Assembly (NCBI GenBank): GCA_028641055.1
Contig: CM054061.1
Location: 61,789,904-61,853,903, forward strand
Length of the DNA stretch: 64,000 nucleotides
Direction: 5' to 3'
Origin: Alopecurus myosuroides
Taxonomy: Eukaryota; Streptophyta; Magnoliopsida; Poales; Poaceae
This document shows positions 46,855 through 55,899 of this stretch, piece after piece. The position numbers and the translations under genes were made by a program. Position 1 is the first letter of the stretch, and every line of letters begins with the position of its first letter. A model generated the notes under the pieces. That model ran no database searches and was not told the origin of the DNA. It saw only the letters and a list, made by a program, of their open reading frames with translations.

Positions 46855-48928
46855 TCAAGATTCATGACATTGGTGCAATCTCGGTCTCGCAACACCCTTC
46901 AATGGTGTTAGGGACTCCTCGCAGTTAGGGCACCCTATCAGCAACGTGAGCTTTATTTATGTATCGCTCTCACGGTAGAGTAAGACCCTTCGACTATGCC
47001 AGCTGATGGCTAGGTTGAGACTCCAAGTGCAGAGTGTGTAGCTAGTGGCAAGCCTTCTTCCCCACGAGGGTGACTCGAGGGTTTATATCGAACTCTTGGG
47101 GAGCCAATATTTCAGCAGTTGTCTTCCAAGCTTCCTCCAGGATCCTGCAAAGAAATAGAGAGTTTTGTGCCCTCAACCTCACCAAGTGGTTGTCAAGCAC
47201 AAGGTGTGAGACTTCTAAATTGCAATGCAAAACTGAAAGTAAATATGCAATAATTAAATCTACTACTAAATGCAAATGAGAAAATAAATATGCAATGGAT
47301 TGTTTTTTGTATTTTTGTGATGCAAGTGGTGATGGAGATAATGTAAATTCGAATTGAAGATGCAAGTAAAGTAAAGTGCAAGTAAAGTAAATTGCAGCAA
47401 AGTAACTAGAGTGTTTTCATATATTTAAAATAGGACCGGGGTTCATGGTTTCACACTTGCATTCTCTCAAATAAAGTGGTAGACGGTGGACATAAAGAAT
47501 TACATGTGAGATTACAATAACATGTTTAACATTGAGTACTTTCATATGGGCATCACGTCCCAGCATAGAGATCTCTACGGTCATATTGATCCCTCTTATA
47601 CTCCACCAAGATGCGAAATAAATCATAACACCTCGATAATTAAGGAAAAACCAGAGTATAGCTTTAAGCAATGTGACATGAAGTTGAAGTAAGAACTTGC
47701 TAGATCTAGTCATGGAGATTGATTAGTGTCACTTCAAATCCCCGGTAACAAGGTACTCCTTTTTATCCCTAGTGAGGTAACTAAGAAAGGTTTAACAAAA
47801 CCTAAGTGGATCGCTGAACTTCTGTCACTTTCACAGCACTAGCCACCCCCCGTTACTCCAACTAATGCACCCATCACCCCACACACGCTCTAAAGAACTA
47901 GATTGATCAAAGCTAGCAAATAAGAACGGGGTACATAAGATACATCTACTCAAATAACTCAAGAGAAACAATTGCAATCTCAGATTCAATAACTCATAGA
48001 AAAGATCCACCACATAGGAATTACAACGGTGCCCGTAATCATGTGAGGCAGCTCATACAGATCAAATTAGTGAAGCACATAGAGAGAGAGATACAAGTGC
48101 TACTTCCACAAACCCATAGCCCTGGGGTGGACTACTCCCTCTTCATGGAGATGTCGATGGAGATGACGTTGGAGGGGTAGGAGATCACACCGGCGGCTCC
48201 CCGCCGGAGTTTCCCCCTCCAATCTGGAACTCCAGGTCTCTGTTTCGGTGTTTCGGCGGTGCTCCCTCCGTAAGGGTACGGGGGACACTTTTTATAGTCG
48301 GTTTTAGGTCAAGACGGAATCGGTAAGTCGAAGATGGAAGGAATTGGGGCCACAGGGGCCAAAAGGGGGCCTCTCACGCGGCCAAGGAATCTGGCCGCAT
48401 GTAGGGTCCTCTTTTGGGCCTCCTTGCCCAATTCTCGTGGATCCTTCGCCCGCAAGTCTTCTCCTTCCAAGAAAATGCCCCCCGCAGATTTTCAGGTGAT
48501 TTCGCGGAAGTTTGCCCCCTGAAACGTCAAAAATATAGAAAACGGGGTTTCTGACAGGCAGGGTTAATTCCATAAAAGTTGGGGGACTTTGTAATTTAAC
48601 CCCAAAATACTATAAAACATTGAATTATACCCTTATATGATGCAATATGTAATAGAAAACCATGTGAAAATATGCAAAAATCATCTATGCATTTTACATG
48701 CATCACCAGCTTCACTCGTTGGTGCTTTTGCTCCTGGTCTACCATCTAGTGGATAGTCACCATGAAAACAGGTGGTGGTGTTGTAATCTCTAAAGTCTCG
48801 AGGTTGAATGCCCTTTGTCAGTGCCACTCCTTAAATACACCGCATATGCATGCCTTCCTGGTGATTGTTGTTATGCGAGCACACCCATTGGCGCTTCTCA
48901 AGTGCACATGTTTTCCACCAAGCCCCTG
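46855..48928 (-). repeat. block X, inverted copy, split by a solo LTR
   Basis: 46855-47003 and 48711-48928 together are the inverse complement of 4171-4540. The piece next to 48929 would be the 3' internal end of a plus-strand element whose LTR begins there. Confidence 0.8.
47004..48705 (-). mobile_element. solo LTR, 1702 bp
   Basis: The insertion runs TGATGGCTAGG to ATGCATCA and is flanked by a perfect 5-bp duplication, CCAGC (46999-47003 and 48706-48710). The empty site is seen at 4380-4405. On the minus strand a TATA-like box (CTATAAAAAG) lies at about 48289-48298. There is no primer site, coding sequence or second LTR, so recombination between LTRs is the likely origin. It shares the phrase ACCGGGGTTCAT with the fragment at 27712. 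Confidence 0.85.
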
Positions 48929-49144
48929 ATACGTTCAAAACGTATCTCCTTTTCCGAACACTTTTCTTATTGTTTTCTTCTAAACTTGTAAGTTTTGGAT
49001 ACCACTAACACAGACTAACGTTGTTTTCATCAGAATTACTTTGGTGTCTCGTTTTTGTGTAGAAAAATCAACTTCCAGGAAATTGCCCTGAAAAGATCCG
49101 ATTGGTCCTAAAACACCAAAAGACCTCGGAAGCCAGAAGGAGGC
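48929..49144 (+). mobile_element. Athila-like LTR start, cut by element A
   Basis: Begins TGATACGTTCAAAACGTATC, an LTR start with an internal inverted repeat, then runs through GGTGTCTCGTTTTTGTG. It stops at 49144, where element A begins; the rest would lie beyond the window. Confidence 0.65.
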
Positions 49145-49635
49145 TGTCGAATATGTTGCTCGGCAAATCCCTCAGGTGAACCTATAGGGTTTCGAATAAG
49201 AGAACCCATGAGCGCTTGTGGCGGTCGTCGGCTAGACAGGGGGCAAGATTTACCCAGGTTCGGGGCCCTCGTAGAGGTAAGACCCTTAGTCCTGCCTCTG
49301 TCGATCTGTATTCACGAATAGATCGGTTACAATGGTGGTCGCTCAAGTTGAGAGTACAATCTCGAGCTCAAGGCTTTGGTGGTGCGGTATTGCTTGGTCC
49401 TCTGCCGGTAGTTCTCCTGGCCTTATATAGATGGCCAGTTCTCAAACCCTACTCGGAGAGGACTCGAACTCTAACCCTATGTCGGTTACAGGTTTCCTAA
49501 CTCAGCCCGCAAGGTATTGCGGGTGGGCTTCATATGGGCCTTCCGGTACTCCAAGGGCTCCCCTTCATAGGCCTTAACCTTGGGCCTGAGACGGGGTGTC
49601 CTTACCCGCAGGGTCAAAGATCCATTCCTTCGTCA
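49145..49635 (-). repeat. 3' LTR of Tat-lineage gypsy element A
   Basis: Bounded by TGTCG on the left and CGTCA on the right, so on the minus strand it runs from TGACG to CGACA. A TATA-like TATATAAGG (minus) lies near 49420-49430. GTAGCCCCCAAGC just right of it is, on the minus strand, the G-rich polypurine tract expected before a 3' LTR. The 5' partner lies beyond the right edge. Confidence 0.75.
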
Positions 49636-50640
49636 GTAGCCCCCAAGCGTTTGCTCGATTGAGATTTTTCTAGTCGAGTAGACGGTCCAACTTCTTGCCT
49701 TTATTGCTTTTGGATAACCAGTATGGTTGTTTCCTGTTTGGAGGGCGTGTACCCTGTGTGATGAGTTTTGTACCCGAGTATCGAGTAATGAAAAATGCCC
49801 GTTTTTATGGCTGTTTATCGCAGAAGGATATGGCGCAGTAGCTTGGCTCTCCCGAAAGATCAAGGCCAATTAATTGCAGCTAGGGCAAAAACAGTTCTGG
49901 CCTACATAGATTCGAGACCTCCGACTCGAACCCGACGAGGTGATCGTTGCGACTGGGCCGGAGTGGTCTTACCGAGTCGAACTTAACCTATAGGGGTACC
50001 CGGCGCGTCCGCTAGGATTTTTCTTCGTGTTGTTGACACGGAATCGTACCGGAGGACGCAGCTTGAGTGCGATTCCAGACCCTTAAGAGAGATCTTTTGG
50101 GTCTTACCTTCATACTCGAAAGAATATGGCATCCGGATGTACCTAGTCGGCTGAACAATCCAGGTTTTATGATGTGTAAACATCGTGTGAATGGTAGATT
50201 CTGCCCATTCGAGCAGTTTTTTGAGTTTGTAGTTTCCTATCCGTACGAAAGAGCTTTCGTGTTAGGAGTTTATGCCCGTATGAAAGAGTTTTCATGTTTG
50301 GGATGTCGTGCCCATACGAAAGAGTTTTCGTGTGTAGGGTATTTCTTTCTGTTTCAAGAGATTTCACTTCATGACTTTGTTCATGAAAAGTTACTTCCGT
50401 GTTTGGATCTTCTTATTCGAAGGATTTTGTTCATACGAAGTTATTTTCGTGTTTGGACTTTCCATTCGAAAGCTTCTTCAGTTTGATGATGCACGCTATG
50501 ACGTCATGGCGCATTTTTATCCCTCCGATGGGACGTGACGGAGTGAGAGCAGAAGGGCTGGCCCACCTAGTCAGCTTTTTGACCGGAAACGAGGCGTCGT
50601 TTCCGTTTTTTACGCGAACCGTGCAGTAAATGCGCACGAT
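49636..50640. other. element A spacer with polypurine tract and hairpin array
   Basis: After the G-tract (49636-49648) comes a hairpin CTCGA/TCGAG (about 49654-49678). Another inverted pair is AGACCC/GGGTCT at about 50077-50103. At 50241-50485 short hairpins repeat every 35-36 bp: ACGAAAGAGCTTTCGT (50245), ATGAAAGAGTTTTCAT (50280), ACGAAAGAGTTTTCGT (50316) and a degenerate one at 50435. No gene is seen here. Confidence 0.7.
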
Positions 50641-50759
50641 CCATTGTTAGGATCGTGGCACGAAACAGCATCTGCCGCCCTCTCGTTTCGCCTTCGCACG
50701 CGGCGGCCGCGATGGACGCCACGTGGCGCATTGAGTAGCCAGGATCGAGTGGCCCTGCG

Positions 50760-50767
50760 TATAAATA
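50760..50767 (+). promoter_or_regulatory. TATA box of antisense gene A
   Basis: TATAAATA lies 105 bases before the ATG at 50872, in GC-richer DNA than the spacer. It suggests that the antisense gene has its own promoter inside the element. Confidence 0.55.
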
Positions 50768-50871
50768 TAAGCCTTGGTGAAGCGATGAAAATTTCCCAGC
50801 CTTTGCCTTCTTTGCTCATCTTCTTCCTCGCGCTCCATCTTCCACCTCTGTTCAAGCTCGTGCTAGCAGCA

Positions 50872-53815
50872 ATGGCGGGAGGCAAGAAACGCGGCGCTGC
50901 CGCCTCGGCATCAGGAGAAGTTTCAGCGCAACCCGCACCGCGCTCGGGTGATTGGCGCTCGCCCAACACCACGACCAAGAGCGTCAAAGAGATGCAGCGG
51001 GAGGGGTTGCTGCCCGCGGAGTCCCAGAAGCTGGTGCGCCTCGGCAAAAAGGAGGAGATACCCAATCCGCATGCGAACGAACGCGTGGTCTTCGCGGACC
51101 ACGTGTCGCGCGGACTTTCTCTTCCCGTTTACCCATTCCTCGTGGCATTGCTGTATGTCTATGGCATACAGCTCCATGATCTTCCTCCTAATGCAGTGCA
51201 GCACATATGGTGCTTCATTATATTCTGTGAGTGCTTTTTGGGCATTCACCCACATTCGGGCCTCTGGAAGGCCCTCTTCAAGGTCCGAATCTTCCGCGAG
51301 AAATCGCGGGTGGAATCTGAGCCCGGCCAGCCATTACGCACGAGTGGCTTTGGGATTCAAGCGAAGTCGGAGAACGGCTACTTCGGCATGTACTTCATCG
51401 ACTCCGCCCAGGGATGGAGGAAAAAGTGGTTTTACGTCACCGACAACAGCTCGGGTAGGATCCACGAATTCCACCCGTTCGCTGTCTTGAAGAGACGGAA
51501 GTCCTGGGCGCACAAGTTGTTGGCTGAAGAGACCCAGGTCGTCACGCCGCTACTCGCCAGGGTAGCCGCCCTCCGTGATCAAGCCGCTGGAGTCGTGCTA
51601 AACGGGCTGCACTTGGCGAGCATCTTCCTCAAGCGCAGAATTCAACCCTTGCAGCACAGACCCTCCACGATGTGGTAGTACCAGTGTTCTAAGGATCCCA
51701 GTCGCGTGAGTCGTGAAGAGCTCTCGAACGTCGAGTTCGAGAAAAAGATCGCAGCCATCACCAGCTTGAAGGTGGGAGAAAGATTCCCCGACTGCACAGT
51801 CGCAGCCTTCGAGGCGTCAAGGCCCCCGCCATCCGAAGTAAGTTCGTCCTTCCTTCTCTTTTTATTTCTTTCTTTGTTCCGAATTTTGGTCGACTGAATT
51901 TTTCCTCGCTTTTCTTCTGTCTTCTTTCTTAGAGCTTATCCGTGGCCACCTGCTACCCTCCAGTGTCTGGGGAGGATGCCTCAGAGTTATTGGCGAGTAA
52001 CCTGGACGGCCCGGCCGATACCAGTGTTGCCAATGCTTCTTCGAGTTCCGAGCAAGATTCTTCGGATGACGCAGAGGACTCGAATGGCGGTCTCCTTCAT
52101 CGCAAACGCCGTCGAGTGGAGGGTGACGAGGCCACTTCCAAGGACAACTCCTTGGAGGAATCGCCCGGGAAGGAGCCCATCAACGCTACTCCACTGCGTA
52201 CGCGCGCCCCTTCTCCTTGATTCCCAGCAATCCAAACCGCCTGGAATGCGGATATGCTGGACGAGGAGGACGATGAAGATGAGTAAGTTTCTCTTCTTGT
52301 TCTTAGTCGAACGTTTCCTTTCGCGTCTTGTTGACGCTTTGTCTTCATTGCAGTCTGCAGGCTATCAGCCCTCGCAGGTACGCCTCTTCCCTTCCTCCCG
52401 AGAGAAGGAATAAAATGGGAGCTGCAGGTGAGACTCCTACCGCCGGCACCGTCCAAAATTCACCGAGTGTAGCCCCCAACGCGGCGACTACGGAATACAA
52501 AATTCCTAGTTTTGCTGCTGGGGCTTCGGCTCCGAAGGAGGTGTCGGGCAGCTCGGCGGATCCCCTCTCCTTCGCTCAAGGCTAGGTAAACTCCGCTACC
52601 TGCCTTTTAATGCTTTATCGTCCTTGGATTTGTTATCGGGTGCACGTCAGTGCTCCCGATGGGAGTAGCCCCCGAGGCTGTAGTCGATCGCATGCGATCG
52701 GTTACAGGCTCAGAGATAGTCTTTTCCTTCTTTTTCTTTTTATCGGGTGCACGGCAGTGCTCCCGATGGGAGTAGCCCCCGAGGCTATACTCGAATGTTT
52801 ACAATCGAGTATAGGCTCAAATTTCACTCTTCTGATTCTTCTGTCTTCGTGTTCCTTGCAGTTGCTTATTGACTCCCTTGCGGCGATTGGTCGCCGTGTT
52901 GTTCTCGCTGAGTCGGAATGTGGGATCCTTCGAGCGGACCATGATCGACTCACCTCAGAGAATGTGCTTCTTTGAAGTAAGTTTACCATCTTTTCCTGTT
53001 TTCGTTTTTCCACCAATTCTTCGGCTCTGATAAATGTTGCTGTGCAGCTCAACTTGAGTTTTTGAAGACCGAGAAGGAGAGTGCCTCCACTCGGGTAACA
53101 GCTCAAGAGGCTGAGTTAGCGACTGCCCGGCGGGAGCTCGAGTCTTCCCGCATGCTGTCGGCCAATTACGAAGGAAAACTTGTGGCTTCCCAGGATGCTC
53201 TGAAGAGCTTGGAGGATGCTGGCACCAAGGCGGACGCTGATCTTGTCAACTTTCTTTGTCCCCTTGCGGAGCGCTTCGCGAGTAAGTTGTTCTTGTCTGC
53301 TTTTTGTTTTCGTGAAATCCTTTGGACCCTAACACTTTCCTTTCGTAGGTCTTCTGGGTGTCCCACTAAAGCTTCCTGGGGTTCCTCGAGTGGACGCGTT
53401 GACATATTGTTGCGCCCAGCTCAGGAGGCATGCTGCAGGGGTTTGCACCTTGGTTGGCGACGCCATTCGAGTGTTGACGCAGCTGCACGGCCATCTTCTC
53501 GTCAACGCCGTGTCTCCACCCGCGTTGGGCGATCTGCTGAAGATTTTCTCGGAGAGCAATCTCCTTGAAACTTACGCGGTTGCTCAGTCAGAATCTCGGG
53601 CGAAGACCGCCATCCAGTTCGCGCTGGCGCATGGAGTCACTGGCTTGGAGGAGGCCTACTCCGAGCTTCCTGTCGACCCTGCTACGGGCAAAAAGGTAGG
53701 GCTTCGTCGCTTTGGCGAGCCAGCCGGAGTCCTTGCTGGGAAGTTATCCGAGTTGTTTGCCCGTGCTAAGGGAGGGACCACCGCCGCGAGCGGTAGCACG
53801 ACTATAGCTCCTTAG
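50872..53815 (+). pseudogene. antisense spliced gene of element A, four stops
   Basis: Six exons can be placed with GT/AG borders and consistent phases: 50872-51837, 51933-52282, 52354-52585, 52862-52976, 53048-53281 and 53349-53815. The first codes for a conserved domain (VVFADHVSRGLSLPVYPFL, then VYGIQLHDLPPNAVQHI) that resembles the family named putative gypsy-type transposon. The middle is acidic and low complexity, exon 5 looks coiled-coil, and the last exon has VDALTYCCAQLRRHAAGVC. In-frame stops at 51676, 52218, 52583 and 52973 break it. They fit single-base changes, some of C-to-T type. Its function is unknown; such antisense frames are known in Tat-lineage elements. Confidence 0.75.
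52653..52814 (+). repeat. two copies of a C-run plus hairpin unit in intron 3
   Basis: Each copy has the hairpin CTCCCGATGGGAG (52653 and 52760), then TAGCCCCCGAG, then a long hairpin. Stem 1 (52678-52707) pairs CTGTAGTCGATCG with CGATCGGTTACAG, with two G-U pairs. Stem 2 (52785-52814) pairs CTATACTCGA with TCGAGTATAG perfectly. The stems differ in sequence yet both pair. A third copy with CACCT/AGGTG lies at 53932-53972. On the element's strand the C-run is a polypurine-like G-run. Confidence 0.8.
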
Positions 53816-54029
53816 TATATTTCTTTTGTACTTCGTTGTTTTGATTGTAATGAACCTTGGGATGTGCTCCCGTATTTTCAATATTTTAATCGAGATGTTC
53901 TGTTGAAATGCTTCCTGCGATTGTGTGTTTACTCCCGATGGGAGTAGCCCCCGAGCACCTGTCGAATAGGTGGTTAATATATCTCGAATGGGGCATCTTA
54001 TTCTTTGAACTTCCTTGTATTTTTTGCAG

Positions 54030-54256
54030 GTATCCGGGGTGGCTGCGGAGCCTTCAGGTGGACTTGCTACTCCAGCAGATCCTCTTGTTGCCGCGGTTGG
54101 TACCTTGGCAGGTCTTCGTGATCGTGTAGCTGATGGTGAACGCAAGCGAAAAGCGTTGTGTGGGGTAGCCGATGTGTCTAAGTCTAAACAAAAGCTGGCG
54201 ACTGAACGCGAGCAGTTTGTGATGGATGAATTGGCGGCTGTTGCCAATGATTTGCT
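54030..54256 (+). pseudogene. extra exon-like piece after antisense gene A
   Basis: Following TTTTTTGCAG, the frame VSGVAAEPSGGLATPADPL, then RVADGERKRKALCG and MDELAAVANDLLC, ends at a CTGTAAGTAG donor-like site. It resembles a middle exon of such antisense genes, preceded by its own C-run hairpin. It lies after the stop of gene A and may be a duplicated or alternative exon. Confidence 0.45.
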
Positions 54257-54298
54257 CTGTAAGTAGTTCAGCCCCCAAGTCTTTCTTATCTTGTGCTC

Positions 54299-54783
54299 TG
54301 TCGTGGGATAATCACGGCAGATGTTACCAGGGGTAACTGATCTTGGGGCAAGTCGACACAGGCGTTCGGGAGAGGGTTTAGCTCAAAGGAAGACATGATA
54401 CAACTTGATATGACAGCCGGCAATCGGAGTCGCCGGATCTCTATTCTCGATACAATAACACGATTAGGGTTTTCGCTGGATACTCGATACCACTCGATAT
54501 TGCTAAGGTTCTCGAATCTCTGGATCTCTGTCTCAAACTATACCCGGGGGTCGGTTTATATAACACCCGTACCCCCTAGCTTTTTCTACAAGGCACACCC
54601 GGGTCCTACCCAGACACGGCGTGCTAACTCTAACTTTCCTTTACAACATCCCTAATCCGGATCACTAGGCCCACGAACTTGGGCCTCCACAAACATCTTT
54701 ATCATTAATCGGATCCTGCACACCATCCTTTGGGCCGGGTTACTTCCCGGAGCCTGGCATATCGGGTTAGTATCCCCCCATCA
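54299..54783 (-). repeat. 3' LTR of Tat-lineage gypsy element B
   Basis: Bounded by TGTCGTGGG and CCCCATCA, so on the minus strand it runs from TGATGGGG to CGACA. A TATA-like TATATAAACC (minus) lies near 54551-54560. The polypurine tract (CTGGGGACTAC on the minus strand) follows at 54784-54794. Element B sits inside element A; the left flank TGCTC (54294-54298) should recur beyond the right edge. Confidence 0.8.
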
Positions 54784-55160
54784 GTAGTCCCCAGAATAGC
54801 TTGGGCTTCACGGATCTCCTTGAAGCGCTTGCTATTCCCTGCAATGATACCGATCATATGGGCGCACGAAAACTGAGTTAAGATATCATGATATCCAGCT
54901 AGGCCTCACTCCATGGTGGCCATACAATAACCCGGACCTTTCCTCCATATACTTGGGTCCAAATTCCTAAATCCAGACCACAATAAGAAATGATAAGATC
55001 TCATGCTTGATAACCAGTCCCGTCATTACGGACGGACCCCTTCCTTCCTCTGTCACGATGCCTTGCCCAACACTTGACGCACATCTTGCGAAATCTTCGT
55101 GGACAACCACTACTCCGCAATTCCCGGCTCCTAGCCGTTAAGATAAGCTTTCCCTTGCCT
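54784..55160. other. element B spacer with PPT-proximal hairpin
   Basis: Right after the polypurine tract, GAATAGCTTGGGCTTC and GAAGCGCTTGCTATTC (about 54793-54836) form an imperfect hairpin with 13 of 16 pairs. No gene is seen. Confidence 0.65.
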
Positions 55161-55168
55161 TATAAATA
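55161..55168 (+). promoter_or_regulatory. TATA box of antisense gene B
   Basis: TATAAATA is followed by a likely 5' untranslated exon that ends at a CGGTAAGC donor (55409). The intron would end at TTTCGCAG (55890), ten bases before the ATG. Confidence 0.6.
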
Positions 55169-55899
55169 GCGCTTAGAGGGTAACCCTAAGCCCATCACCA
55201 CGCCACAATTTCTCCTCTCCCTCATTGCTCCTAACACCTTCGCAGCGCCATCGCGAGGAACTCGCGCCTGTTACTGACGCAAGATTAACCGCGGCCGCGC
55301 CCGCCCTTGAATCGCCTCGTGCCGCCGTCAAGCGCCACCTTTGTACCTCCATTCCTCCCATCCGAGCCGCACCGCTCGTCGCCATCACATTAAGCCCCAA
55401 TCTTCTCGGTAAGCTCTTCGCAATCAATTTAATTCAGCCCCGCAGATTTTAATCCATCCAAGGTCAGATCTAGGTCATCCCGCGAATTACTTGTCCGATT
55501 GCACCAGATTAGATCGATTCAATGCTCGCCAACCCCTTTAATTGCCTGCCTGATAGCCGCAAATGATCTTCCAACCATCACTGATCACCAATTTTACTTA
55601 AAAGCCATCCGCGAACCTCTCCATCTAGATCCATTCCTCCGCCTTTTTCCGCTTACTGCATTAACACCCGGAAAAACCATTCTTTTCCAGCTATTTCATT
55701 TGCGGTATAACTATGGGCAACCATCCGTCATCCCCAAATACCTTTTCCTACGTAAGTGACCAACAATTTCCACAAGTGTGCTCAATACCCGGACAATTCT
55801 CAATTTCGCACCCTCTTGATACCTCATACTCGGATATTTCAACTTTCCCGGGTCTTATTTCATACATATTTTTCTTTTTGTGTTTCGCAGGCTGACCCC

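Noticed and set aside
50241..50485. CRISPR-like array
   Set aside because: Units are short hairpins without conserved direct repeats and unique spacers, and the context is a plant retrotransposon.
52097..52456. Minus-strand frames over the antisense genes
   Set aside because: They have no motif and would lie between pol and the LTR of element A, where no sense gene is expected.
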